From: Cyanobacteria bacterium REEB67
GTDB taxonomy: Bacteria > Cyanobacteriota > Vampirovibrionia > Obscuribacterales > Obscuribacteraceae
Direction of reading: 5' to 3'
DNA: 64,000 bases
Assembly (NCBI GenBank): GCA_018971775.1
Contig: JAGXAB010000007.1
Coordinates: 1-64,000, forward strand
The notes under the pieces are model-generated. The model saw only the letters and a list, made by a program, of their open reading frames with translations. It was not told where the DNA came from and ran no database searches. How positions within the stretch are numbered: the stretch's first letter is position 1; each line of letters begins with the position of its first letter. Positions 26,163 through 35,015 of this stretch are shown here, one piece after another. The translations under genes and the position numbers were made by a program.

Positions 26163-27026
26163 ATGACTGAAAAGCTATCTGTAACCGAAGCGGCTGCTGT
26201 GATTCAGAGCCTGTACGATGATCGAGAGATCCTCGACCTCTATGCCGCCGGCGACAAGCTCAGCTCAGGTCAGACCAAGCATGACATCGGTCATGCTTTT
26301 TCGGTCCTGTCCACAGCTGAGTATTTGACCGGCGAAATCCACAAGCGCTTCCCCGAAAAACTCGACGACGAGACCCGCAAGGTCGTAATCCCCGCCGGTG
26401 CCTTTCTCCATGACATTGGCCGGGCAATCGACGTTGCTGACCATGCCGGAGCAGGAGCGAAAGTCACCCGGACTCTTCTCGAGCCCCGTGGCATCGATAC
26501 CGACGTGATCAAGCGCATCCAGCGCATCGTCGCACTTCACCGTTCCTCGGCGGTGTTGAAGATGAAATTCAACGACCCCGCCTGGGCAATCGTGGTTATC
26601 GCCGACAAATGCGTCGGAGATGAAGACCGCGTCCGCCCCAACAAGGCTGCCATACTGCGCGGCCTGCGCTTCCTGCGCATCGCTCACATCAACTGGTGGG
26701 ACAACGCCGAACACGACCGGGTAAACTTCGCCATCAAGATGTCGAATCTTCTCGTCGACTCTGATGACAGCCCCTCCCCCGCCCACGCCGGTGCTATCGT
26801 CCTCAAGCTGACGCTCGATGAAGTAGTCGCACCGGCTACCGAGCTTCTCGCTCTCTACGCCGATCGTTTCCATTCGTGTGGACGCGCCGCCAAGTATCTT
26901 GGCTTCGTCTTCCGCATCGAAATCAACGGTGTGCGCTGGCTCTTCGACGACGACAAGGACAAGTGGCGTCCAATTCGCGGCTTTAGCGTGCCTCTGCCCA
27001 GCACGATCATGCACAAGCCCGAGTAG
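26163..27026 (+). CDS. HD-domain phosphohydrolase
   Basis: A 287-residue protein. The metal ligands of the HD superfamily are visible: His40 in TKHDIGH, His83-Asp84 in FLHDIGR, a further His94 in ADHAGAG, a later ALHRSS histidine, and an aspartate in VIADKCVGDEDR. It probably hydrolyses a phosphate ester or nucleotide. I cannot tell the substrate; the sequence lacks an HD-GYP motif, so c-di-GMP hydrolysis is not indicated. The ATG at 26163 has AAGGAAAA upstream. It stands alone between two terminators. Confidence 0.8.
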   Translation: MTEKLSVTEAAAVIQSLYDDREILDLYAAGDKLSSGQTKHDIGHAFSVLSTAEYLTGEIHKRFPEKLDDETRKVVIPAGAFLHDIGRAIDVADHAGAGAKVTRTLLEPRGIDTDVIKRIQRIVALHRSSAVLKMKFNDPAWAIVVIADKCVGDEDRVRPNKAAILRGLRFLRIAHINWWDNAEHDRVNFAIKMSNLLVDSDDSPSPAHAGAIVLKLTLDEVVAPATELLALYADRFHSCGRAAKYLGFVFRIEINGVRWLFDDDKDKWRPIRGFSVPLPSTIMHKPE

Positions 27027-27045
27027 AGAGAAGATGTCCTGACTA

Positions 27046-27085
27046 CTAGGAGAAACAGGGCTAACACCCTGTTTCTTCTCTTTTT
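27046..27085 (+). terminator. Rho-independent terminator
   Basis: A stem of about 12 bp (GGAGAAACAGGG with CCCTGTTTCTTCT) is followed by CTTTTT, about 20 bases after the HD gene stop. Confidence 0.9.
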
Positions 27086-27160
27086 AAAGATTTGTACTAT
27101 AAAGCCTAATATAAGACTTTTGAAGGTAAAGCCAAGAAATCCAAGCCTATACACCCGAAA

Positions 27161-27772
27161 ATGCCTGTGGGTAGAATAGAATTAGACTGGTCTTCCTTGA
27201 GCTTTAATAAAACCGTGAATGACATCTGGAAAATCTATCGAGCTTCGGCTGAACTGTGCGTGAAAGCCGGGCAGCATGCTGACGCAGAAAAACTCTGGCT
27301 GTCGGCGCTCGAAGTCGCTGAAGATTACGGCCCCGACCACGCCATGTTGACGACCTCCCTCGAAGGTCTGGCCGAAGTATTCTGGTACCAGGGCAAGCAT
27401 GAATCGGCCGCCCCGATCTGCCGCCGCCTTTTGCGTATGTACGAACAAAAGCTTGGACACCACCATCCTGACGTCGGCACAATGGCTTATAATCTCGCCC
27501 TGCTCTATCACTCCTGGGGCAAGTACGTCGAAGCCGAGCCGTTTTACAAACTGGCGATGTCGATCAAGACCAGAGTGCTCGGAGGCAGGCACCCGGAAGT
27601 GGTTAGCTTGCTAGGCAACTATGCCGATCTTCTCCTCATGCTCGACCGCATCGAAGAAGCCCGCGAGCTCAAGGCCCTCTCCGAGAAAGTAAAAGCGACG
27701 AGCTGGCGTAAGACCGGCAACTGGCAGGCCATGCCTGCAGCGGCCGAATCCGAAACTCTGTCTCAAACGTAG
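27161..27772 (+). CDS. TPR-repeat protein
   Basis: A 203-residue soluble protein. From ~22 to 180 it holds four tetratricopeptide repeats of the kinesin-light-chain type (LWLSALEVAEDYGPDHAML, LRMYEQKLGHHHPDVGTMAYNLA, FYKLAMSIKTRVLGGRHPEVVSLLGNYADLL). TPR proteins serve as protein-binding scaffolds. The ATG at 27161 has no obvious ribosome site; a GTG at 27215, closer to the first repeat, is an alternative. The debranching enzyme gene starts six bases after its stop, so the two are likely co-transcribed and may interact. Confidence 0.8.
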   Translation: MPVGRIELDWSSLSFNKTVNDIWKIYRASAELCVKAGQHADAEKLWLSALEVAEDYGPDHAMLTTSLEGLAEVFWYQGKHESAAPICRRLLRMYEQKLGHHHPDVGTMAYNLALLYHSWGKYVEAEPFYKLAMSIKTRVLGGRHPEVVSLLGNYADLLLMLDRIEEARELKALSEKVKATSWRKTGNWQAMPAAAESETLSQT

Positions 27773-27777
27773 ATAGC

Positions 27778-29934
27778 ATGACCTTCGGTTTAATCGGCTG
27801 GCTAAAATCCCAGCATCCCGAAATCGACTACGAAATTCCCGTATGGTATCCAGGCAAAGATCAGCCGGACAATCGCGAGTGGTTGATCGCCAATGGCATG
27901 GGCGGTTATTCGATGGGCACCGTTTCCGGCGCGCATACGAGGCGCTACCACGCTTATCTGAGCGCCGCCCTGACGCCGCCGGTCAGTCGACGCATTATTT
28001 TTCCCGGTGTGGAAGAAATGATTACCATCGACGGCGTCGATTACGAGCTGGCCTGCAATTACTGGGCATCGGGAGTGGTGTCACCGACCGGCTACAAGCG
28101 TCTCGATTGTTTCACGATGCTGCCCACGCCGACCTGGGTCTTTGATCTGGGCGGTCACTATCTCGTTAAGCGCCTGTGCATGCCCTACGGCACCAATCAA
28201 TTGCAGATGGGCTATACCTTCCTCGCCGATCCCGACGCCGCCAATCCCGATGTCAAATTGACGATCCGCATGCTGGTGGGCTTTCGTGATATTCACAATA
28301 CGATCAAAGGCTCCTCCGATGACCGCTATCCACAATTCGTCTCGCAAAATCAAAGCCTGATCATTTTGAACGAAGCCGGCAACAGACTTTGCCTGACCTG
28401 GAACAGCGGCAAATATGAGCCACTCAAACAATGGTGGTGGGACTATAACTGGCCGGAGGAAAGCACGCGCGGCGAGCCTGACCACGAAGATCTATTCCTG
28501 GTCGGTAGACTGAAAGCATCGCTAACAGCGGACAAAGAATACACTGTCGGCGCCAGTTTCGAAGATGTGGTCAGCGCCCCCAGTTGCCATGCCGCTGTTG
28601 GCGAAACTGTGAAGCGCCACAATGCGCTGATTCGCAGAGCCAGCCTGCCGCGCTCGAGCAAATCGGACATGCTTGTCCTCGCCTGCGACCAATTTATAGT
28701 CCCCGACGCCTTCGACAAGCAGGACAAACGCGGCCGTCGCCTCGGCGACCTGAACGAACGCCTCTCCGTACTCGAGGGCTATCCCTGGTTCAACGATTCT
28801 GGTCGCGCCGCCCTCATGTCCCTACCTGGTCTGACCCTCACCACCAGACGTTTCAGCGACGCTAAAGCGATACTCCGCACCTACGCTGGTCGCAAACGCG
28901 AGGGCGTCGTCGCCAATCGCACCATCGATCCCCTATCGCCTTTCGCCTCCTTCGTCGAACCAGGCCTCGAATACAATGCAGTCGACGTCAGTCTCTGGTT
29001 CGCTCACGCTCTCTATAGCTACTACCGCGTCACCAAGGACAAAGAGCTGGTCCTCGAGCTCTTGCCGAGCCTGCTCGAAACCTTCAAATGCTTTTCCTCC
29101 GCCACCGTATCTGGTATCGGAGTCGACGCCTCGGATGGACTTCTGCGCAGTGGTCAGGCCGACAATGGCATGACCTGGATGGATTGCAAGGTGGAGGAGA
29201 TTCCGATCACACCGCGGGCCGGCAAGGCAGTCGAGATAAACGCGCTCTGGTACAGCTTTCTAGAGTCGATTCTCTATTTGAGCGAAGAGAGCAATTTTAG
29301 TCTGCCCGCCCGCGATCAAATCAAGACGATGGCGAGCACGGTCAAAACCTCCATGCAGAAGTTTTGGAATGCCGAGCTAAACTGCTTATACGATGTGATC
29401 GACGAAGAGCGTTTTGCCAATCGCGAAAACTATAGCCGCGATTTTCGCAGCGAAGGAGCAGATTCGGCCCTGCGCCCCAACCAGTTGATCGCCGTCGCTA
29501 TGCCCTTTCGCGCCTTCAACCTCGAACAAGAAAAACAAATCCTCGCCATCGTTGAAAGCGTCCTCGTCACACCGATGGGCGTGCGCACGCTCTCGCCCAC
29601 CGATAGCCAGTATCAGGGCTCCTATGGTTGCGGCTTCCAGCACGCTGATCGCTATCATCGCGACCTCTCCTATCACCAGGGCACAGCCTGGACCTGGCTC
29701 ACCGGCACCTACATCGAAGCCCTGATCAATGTTTTTGGCAGCGGTGAAGACACGGTCGCCCGCGTCAAATTGCTCCTCCAGCCTCTCACCGCCCACCTGA
29801 CAGAAGAAGCATGCCTGGGTGCGATGTCCGAGATCTTCGACGGCTCACGCCCGCACCTGGCAAAAGGCTGTCCGGCGCACGCCGCAGCCACGGCCGCTTG
29901 CATGCGCTGGCTCGGTTGGCAGTTGCGCCAGTAA
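27778..29934 (+). CDS. Glycogen-debranching amylo-alpha-1,6-glucosidase (GH133-like)
   Basis: A 718-residue enzyme. The N-terminal ~280 residues match the bacterial/archaeal debranching enzyme N-domain (EWLIANGMGGYSMGT, TRRYHAYL, then RIIFPGVEE). The C-terminal ~420 residues form the (alpha/alpha)6 catalytic domain, with FVEPGLEYNAVDVSLWF, DGLLRSG...NGMTWMD, GKAVEINALWY and SYHQGTAWTWLTGTYIEA. It would hydrolyse alpha-1,6 branch points of glycogen in the cytoplasm. Length and motif order are normal. It follows the TPR gene by six bases. Confidence 0.9.
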   Translation: MTFGLIGWLKSQHPEIDYEIPVWYPGKDQPDNREWLIANGMGGYSMGTVSGAHTRRYHAYLSAALTPPVSRRIIFPGVEEMITIDGVDYELACNYWASGVVSPTGYKRLDCFTMLPTPTWVFDLGGHYLVKRLCMPYGTNQLQMGYTFLADPDAANPDVKLTIRMLVGFRDIHNTIKGSSDDRYPQFVSQNQSLIILNEAGNRLCLTWNSGKYEPLKQWWWDYNWPEESTRGEPDHEDLFLVGRLKASLTADKEYTVGASFEDVVSAPSCHAAVGETVKRHNALIRRASLPRSSKSDMLVLACDQFIVPDAFDKQDKRGRRLGDLNERLSVLEGYPWFNDSGRAALMSLPGLTLTTRRFSDAKAILRTYAGRKREGVVANRTIDPLSPFASFVEPGLEYNAVDVSLWFAHALYSYYRVTKDKELVLELLPSLLETFKCFSSATVSGIGVDASDGLLRSGQADNGMTWMDCKVEEIPITPRAGKAVEINALWYSFLESILYLSEESNFSLPARDQIKTMASTVKTSMQKFWNAELNCLYDVIDEERFANRENYSRDFRSEGADSALRPNQLIAVAMPFRAFNLEQEKQILAIVESVLVTPMGVRTLSPTDSQYQGSYGCGFQHADRYHRDLSYHQGTAWTWLTGTYIEALINVFGSGEDTVARVKLLLQPLTAHLTEEACLGAMSEIFDGSRPHLAKGCPAHAAATAACMRWLGWQLRQ

Positions 29935-30048
29935 GGGCCAGGACAAAATCTAATTCTCAAAAGCAAAAACAAAGACTGTGCGATCGCACATTAAGTGCGG
30001 CCGGCAAATCCATTAGATTGGCTGCGTACCCAATCGGAGGACGCTTAT

Positions 30049-31332
30049 ATGCCGGCAGAAAATCTTCATTCTCCTCAAACTGGCCTGGACCAGGAAATCT
30101 TCCACTACCGCCCCCTCGATCGTATTTTAGAAAGCTCGAGGATAAGCAAAAGCGAACAAAACGATCTGCTGCGTCTGCCCGTCGACGCCCTGCAAGCCGG
30201 CGCGCACACTTGCATACAAACGCCGATCGACAGCCTGGCGCAAATTGTCGCACCGCAATTTTTGCCTAACGTGCAAATCATCGATGCCCCGGAAAAAGTG
30301 GCACCACTATCGGCGCGCTGGCACGCTCAGCAGCTGGGAGCGGCGGCAGGAGCCGCTCTCGACATAGTCGGACTGGAAGTCGCTTCGCGGGGAGCGATCA
30401 ATCCGATCGCCGCCGGCGCTATCTATGACGGTCTGCTGCGCCCGGTCGACAGCGGCAAAGAAAGAGATCAACTCTGCGAACGAGCAAAAAACGCTGCTAT
30501 CGGTCTTGTCACGTTTGGCACTCTCAACGGCTTCAGTAGTCATTTGACGGCAGTAGGAAGCATAAGCGAAAACGCCTTTCTCAAAACTATCGGTGAAAAC
30601 CAGATCATCAACAAAACGCTTGCCGGTGTGCCGGCCGGACTTGTCGCTGCCGGCATGAGCGGCGCCCACAGCAAAGAAGATTATGCCCTGGGCGCTTACA
30701 CGTCGGCCTTTACCGGCCTGGGACTCGGCGCCATCCACGCAAACATGGCCAGACGCGCCGAGCAACATGCCGCCCGCGCACAGCAAACGATGCGCAATGA
30801 AGTACTCTCGCGTCAGCTCGGCGAACTGCAAGCGGAAGTGCGCACGGATCATCTCACCGGACTTGGGAATCGACTTGGTACGGATGAGGCATTGAAAAAT
30901 GCGTTTGACCGAGCCCAGAGAACGGGAGAGCCCCTCTCACTGATTTATGGTGACCTCGACGGCTTCAAAGCCGTCAACGATCATCTCGGCCATGCGGTAG
31001 GCGACGGCGTACTTACTCACGTCGCCGACCGCATGCGAGATCATATGCGTCCTTACGATTATGTCGGACGCGTCGGTGGCGACGAATTTGTAATCGTCAT
31101 GCCCAACACCAGTCAAAAAGCAGCACAAGCGATGGCCTTCCGCCTTGAACAGGCGGTTAAACTCGAGCTCGTCCAGCCGACCGAAACAGAAAGCGTGCAT
31201 AAAATCGGCATCAGCCTGGGTGTCGTCACTCACAAAAAAGGCGAATTTGCAGACCTCAATGCCGAAGATTTCAAGAAACGCGCCGATCGGGAAATGTATC
31301 GCACTAAGGCCGAACGAAAAGCGCGAATTTAA
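30049..31332 (+). CDS. GGDEF diguanylate cyclase
   Basis: A 427-residue protein. The first ~265 residues are Ala/Gly-rich with hydrophobic stretches and no recognised sensor. The cyclase domain begins at DHLTGLGNR and carries GDLDGFKAVND, an intact GGDEF at about 343-347 and an RPYD inhibitory site five residues before it. It should make c-di-GMP and be feedback-inhibited by it. The ATG at 30049 has GGAGG eight bases upstream; a GTG at 29995 lacks one. It is followed within 90 bases by a DUF4388 protein with a degenerate GGDEF-like domain and then MglA. Confidence 0.85.
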   Translation: MPAENLHSPQTGLDQEIFHYRPLDRILESSRISKSEQNDLLRLPVDALQAGAHTCIQTPIDSLAQIVAPQFLPNVQIIDAPEKVAPLSARWHAQQLGAAAGAALDIVGLEVASRGAINPIAAGAIYDGLLRPVDSGKERDQLCERAKNAAIGLVTFGTLNGFSSHLTAVGSISENAFLKTIGENQIINKTLAGVPAGLVAAGMSGAHSKEDYALGAYTSAFTGLGLGAIHANMARRAEQHAARAQQTMRNEVLSRQLGELQAEVRTDHLTGLGNRLGTDEALKNAFDRAQRTGEPLSLIYGDLDGFKAVNDHLGHAVGDGVLTHVADRMRDHMRPYDYVGRVGGDEFVIVMPNTSQKAAQAMAFRLEQAVKLELVQPTETESVHKIGISLGVVTHKKGEFADLNAEDFKKRADREMYRTKAERKARI

Positions 31333-31417
31333 TCTCTCTTTTCTCCTTATCGGGTATGAAGAATAGACCAAATGTTCGATGCGGTTTTTTAGATATTATC
31401 AGTGAGATTCGGGTGGC

Positions 31418-33067
31418 ATGTTCAAACCCAATTCAAATCGCGCCCAGCCGGTGCCGAGCAAAGCGAAGGAACCAAGTGGTCCCAAGCGATTGGCTCAACT
31501 CTGGAGCGAACCAAATCTCGATATTATCAGCGGCTTGCTCGCGGCAGCCAAGAAGAATGACGGCATCGCAATCATTCAGCCATTTTCTGTCACCGATCAG
31601 GACTCGCTCTTTCAGATCAGCGTCGCCATACCGCAAGACTCAGATCCGGTCTGGAAGTTTGAACGCGGCACCCTGACAGGGGTGTCCGAAGTCTGGTCGC
31701 TGCCCTCGATCGACATCGAATTGATTCACAATCTCGTATTATCTGAATCTACCGGCCAGCACTCCGTCGACCTGATCTCAGCAACGAGCGGCATGTCTCG
31801 CTCCAGCACAGGCAATATCGCCCTTGGCTTGTCGGAGCCCAGTGACGAGGTCGACGAAAAGAACAAAGGTGATACCGAGGTCAAACGTTCGCTCGGCAAC
31901 CAGCTCGAAGGACCGCAAAAAAGTGGCGCCTCAGTCTCGCTCGAAGGCGATCTGGAAAAATTGCAACTCTCTGCCGTCTTGCAATCGCTCACCTTGACCA
32001 AAGTGACAGGTCGAGTGGAAATTCAGGGTAGCAGCGGCGGCGCTGAAATCTATATCGTGGACGGCACGCTCTGCCACGCCACGACCGGGGACGCGGTTGG
32101 CGATAACGCTCTAATCGAATTGCTCTCCTGGGAAACCGGTAAATTCAGGCTTTTCGAAAACGAGTGCCCTCCGGCGACCAGCATCAAGAAGCGCCTGGAC
32201 AGCTTGTTAATGGAAGGAGCAGCACTGCTCGATCAGCACAATTACCTGAAGTCGATCGGACTCAGCCTCGATACTTTTCTCGTCCAGGCCTATCGCAGTC
32301 TTTCAGAGATGCAATTTGAACAGACGGTACAACGCGGACCACAAGTAAATATGCAGCAACTGAAAGATCTCTATCTGGAGATTGACGGTTACAGCACACT
32401 TTACGATCTCTTGCGCCGCCTGCCGCTCACACGCGCCGAATGGGTACCTCTGCTTTTCAATCTAACGCAGGTAGGACTGATTACTCTGGCAACCGATGCG
32501 CCGGTGCAGGCCAAAGTTTTGGAAAATCGCGTCGCTCCGGATATCAAGCTAGACGAAACCGCTATGATTGCCGCCCTGCGCCCCCTTCAACGTGCCGAAA
32601 CCGAAATCTTCACCTATCCGCTCTTCCAGTATTTCGTCAAACAGGAAGTGGCTCGTTACGAAGTTGATGCCAAGTCATTTGCTCTGATCGTTTTTGACTT
32701 ACTGGTAGAAAAAGAAGGCACCCTGATGCCAATGCCACTCCAAGGCGTAAAAGTGGCCCTGCAGCGTATCAAAGAGTTAATCCGTGAAGTCGATGCCCTG
32801 GGCCATTTCGAGACGCTTGACTATGGCCTTTTGCTACCGCAAACCACCGGTCGCTCCGCCACAGTCGTTGCCCAGCGCATCGCCGAGAGGCTGAGAAGTT
32901 CGCCTATGCCAGGTCTGGAACTTATGACCCTAAATATTTCGTTTGGTATAGCAGCTGTTCCCCAGGATACAAAAAGCCCGGGAGGGCTTATGCAGGCTGC
33001 AGCAGAGGCAAAACGCAATGCGCGGAAAAACAAACTTTTGTTGGTAGAGTACCGGACAATGAGCTAA
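31418..33067 (+). CDS. DUF4388 (PATAN-type) protein with degenerate GGDEF-like domain
   Basis: A 549-residue protein. Residues ~175-285 match DUF4388 (LEGDLEKLQLSAVLQSLTLTKVTGRVEI, IYIVDGTLCHA, LLSWETGKFRLFE). Residues ~395-545 have the shape of a GGDEF domain but the signature is lost: where GGDEF should stand the sequence reads LDYGLLL. The final ISFGIAA..., AAEAKRNARKNK stretch is typical of the end of GGDEF domains. It probably binds rather than makes nucleotide, or acts as a scaffold. DUF4388 proteins are often encoded beside MglA GTPases, as here (next gene, 171 bases downstream). Confidence 0.75.
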   Translation: MFKPNSNRAQPVPSKAKEPSGPKRLAQLWSEPNLDIISGLLAAAKKNDGIAIIQPFSVTDQDSLFQISVAIPQDSDPVWKFERGTLTGVSEVWSLPSIDIELIHNLVLSESTGQHSVDLISATSGMSRSSTGNIALGLSEPSDEVDEKNKGDTEVKRSLGNQLEGPQKSGASVSLEGDLEKLQLSAVLQSLTLTKVTGRVEIQGSSGGAEIYIVDGTLCHATTGDAVGDNALIELLSWETGKFRLFENECPPATSIKKRLDSLLMEGAALLDQHNYLKSIGLSLDTFLVQAYRSLSEMQFEQTVQRGPQVNMQQLKDLYLEIDGYSTLYDLLRRLPLTRAEWVPLLFNLTQVGLITLATDAPVQAKVLENRVAPDIKLDETAMIAALRPLQRAETEIFTYPLFQYFVKQEVARYEVDAKSFALIVFDLLVEKEGTLMPMPLQGVKVALQRIKELIREVDALGHFETLDYGLLLPQTTGRSATVVAQRIAERLRSSPMPGLELMTLNISFGIAAVPQDTKSPGGLMQAAAEAKRNARKNKLLLVEYRTMS

Positions 33068-33238
33068 AAGTTTTTGAACGGGTAGATTGAAAGGAGAAAG
33101 CTGCTCGGGCAGGTTGAAAAGTTTGAAAAGAGGAGATACAAAAGTCGGCGATCGAGGCATGTAAATAGCGCATATCGCGTATGATTGCAGGTCGGGCACG
33201 TTGCCTTTTGTCCAACAAGACAGGTAGTAAGCTGAGCA

Positions 33239-33826
33239 ATGGCTCTAGTCAATTACGGCACCAAAGAAATCACTTTTAAGTTGGTCTATTACGGCACCGG
33301 TCTCGGTGGCAAGACGACCAATCTAAAAATCATTCATAGCCAGCTCGCACCGCAGACCCGTGGCGAACTCGTTAGCCTTGCTACGGAAACGGAAAGAACT
33401 CTCTTTTTCGACTTCATGCCCCTGGATCTCGGCACAATCAACGGTTTCAAAGCACGTATTTCGATGTACACCGTGCCCGGACAGGAAGAATACAATAAGA
33501 GCCGCAAATTGATTTTGCGCGATGTGGACGGCATCGTCTTCGTCGCTGACAGCAACGTCACGCGCTCCGACGAGAATCAAATTTCACTCAATAATATGAT
33601 GGAAAATTTGAATGAATATCGACTGACTTTAACTGACATCCCCTGGGTTTTGCAGTACAACAAGCGAGACCTGACGACGGCGATGACGATCGAGCGCATG
33701 GAAAGCGAATTGAACAAGCTCAATGTTCCAGCCTATGAAGCGGTAGCTATGGACGGCAAAGGCGTTTTTGCCACGCTGAAAGCCGTCACGAAGATGATGC
33801 TGCAGCGCGCCAAGGGCAATGATTAG
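33239..33826 (+). CDS. mglA: MglA-type small Ras-like GTPase
   Basis: A 195-residue protein that acts as a polarity or signalling switch at the inner membrane face. It has the P-loop GTGLGGKT (19-26), the MglA switch region TERTLFFDFMPLDLG, the TVPGQEEY switch II and the guanine-specifying NKRD. The Thr of LLVGTTLGGKT-type loops and the family 'PLDLG' are conserved, so it should bind GTP. No MglB/Roadblock partner gene lies next to it; the DUF4388 protein upstream may be the partner. Confidence 0.92.
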   Translation: MALVNYGTKEITFKLVYYGTGLGGKTTNLKIIHSQLAPQTRGELVSLATETERTLFFDFMPLDLGTINGFKARISMYTVPGQEEYNKSRKLILRDVDGIVFVADSNVTRSDENQISLNNMMENLNEYRLTLTDIPWVLQYNKRDLTTAMTIERMESELNKLNVPAYEAVAMDGKGVFATLKAVTKMMLQRAKGND

Positions 33827-33844
33827 CCAGTCGGATTCAGAAGC

Positions 33845-34360
33845 TTAAGCTTTTAGATGCATGTGACTGAGGGCATTGTGGATCGCTCCATTTTTGCCTC
33901 TGGGCTTGCCTTCGTGTTCAAGTTTATGCAAAGGATTGTGGTGCTTCAGCCCGGGAATAATGAGCGGAGCAAGACCTGGAGCCAGCGCCGGCAAAACAAA
34001 GGGCGCCACTCTTTCGGCGACTTTCAAGACTTTTTGTGCATCGACATGCGGATGGGGATGGGCGTGATGTTTATCACCGTGATGCGGATCGCCGTGGCCA
34101 CCGGGGGCGGTATCATGGCGCACCGCTTGTTTTTGCCCATCGGCCAGGGTGACCTTGCCGAAACAATGACCATCATCGGGATGGATATCGACAGCAGGCA
34201 AAGAGCCTTTCGAAACCAGCTTGTCTGTTTCTTCTTTGATCTGCCCGGCTGTATTATAGAGGAAGGATCTGACATCCTCCCTACTGCAGCGATGAACACC
34301 TTCAGGGAGGCCAATTTCACGGCCGCTGTCGACAAGATTGGCATGCTCGAGCTGTGACAT
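33845..34360 (-). CDS. His-rich hypothetical protein
   Basis: A 171-residue soluble protein. Residues ~85-106 are a histidine-dense stretch (GGHGDPHHGDKHHAHPHPH), followed by a Pro/Ala/Leu-rich helical segment and a second His cluster. It could bind nickel, zinc or another metal. I recognise no family. GGAGG lies five bases upstream of the ATG. It is convergent with mglA, 18 bases apart. Confidence 0.65.
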   Translation of the reverse strand: MSQLEHANLVDSGREIGLPEGVHRCSREDVRSFLYNTAGQIKEETDKLVSKGSLPAVDIHPDDGHCFGKVTLADGQKQAVRHDTAPGGHGDPHHGDKHHAHPHPHVDAQKVLKVAERVAPFVLPALAPGLAPLIIPGLKHHNPLHKLEHEGKPRGKNGAIHNALSHMHLKA

Positions 34361-35015
34361 ATACGCCTCCGGGCGACTAGCAAAAAGAAACTAGCAAAAA
34401 GAAACTAACAAACCTGTTTACCGGGCTGTTTCAGGGGATGCGGTCATTATTGGCGGCGAATATAACAGTGAGATAACGGTTTGGTGGAACATTGAGCAAC
34501 CACACAAAAGCTAGATCCGTTAAGAACAAAGAAGAAAACTGACACTACAAGTGGTATCAAAACAAAGAGCGCCGGCGGCGTCACGAACAGCAGTATTTTT
34601 CGCTACATTTGTGCCATTAAACTGCCATTTTTGCTGAGTATTGTTAATCTCGCTAGCCGCGCGAGCTTAACGGGCACTTATTTAAGCTCTTATTACAGCT
34701 TACTCCACGAATAATTCTTCATAGAGATCACGGGCTTATTGCTCCCGACTCTTGAGATCCCTACTCTCAGGTGTACTTCTCTTTCTTTTGAATCAAACAG
34801 GTTTTCTCTCAACTCAGTTATTTAGCCCCAGAGCCCTCATCTGACCTTTCCCTCCCGGGGAGCGAAGACTGACGCGCAGATTGGCTGAAGCCCTGGCTGA
34901 GTGTTGTACAAGCCTGCCTCGTTTGCCTGAAATCGAAGTCCAGCCGCGACTGCCACCGATTGGTGCAGCCGACTCCTTGTCCTGGCTTTAACCCTTTATC
35001 CAGATTGGAGCCTCT
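34361..35015. other. Divergent intergenic region
   Basis: The region lies between the leftward His-rich gene and the rightward transporter gene. Apart from a short tandem repeat at its left end I see no feature. Small open frames lack ribosome sites. Confidence 0.4.
34376..34403. repeat. Two exact tandem copies of a 14-bp unit
   Basis: ACTAGCAAAAAGAA is repeated twice head to tail and followed by a partial third copy, about 16 bases upstream of the His-rich gene start. It may influence its expression. Confidence 0.75.
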
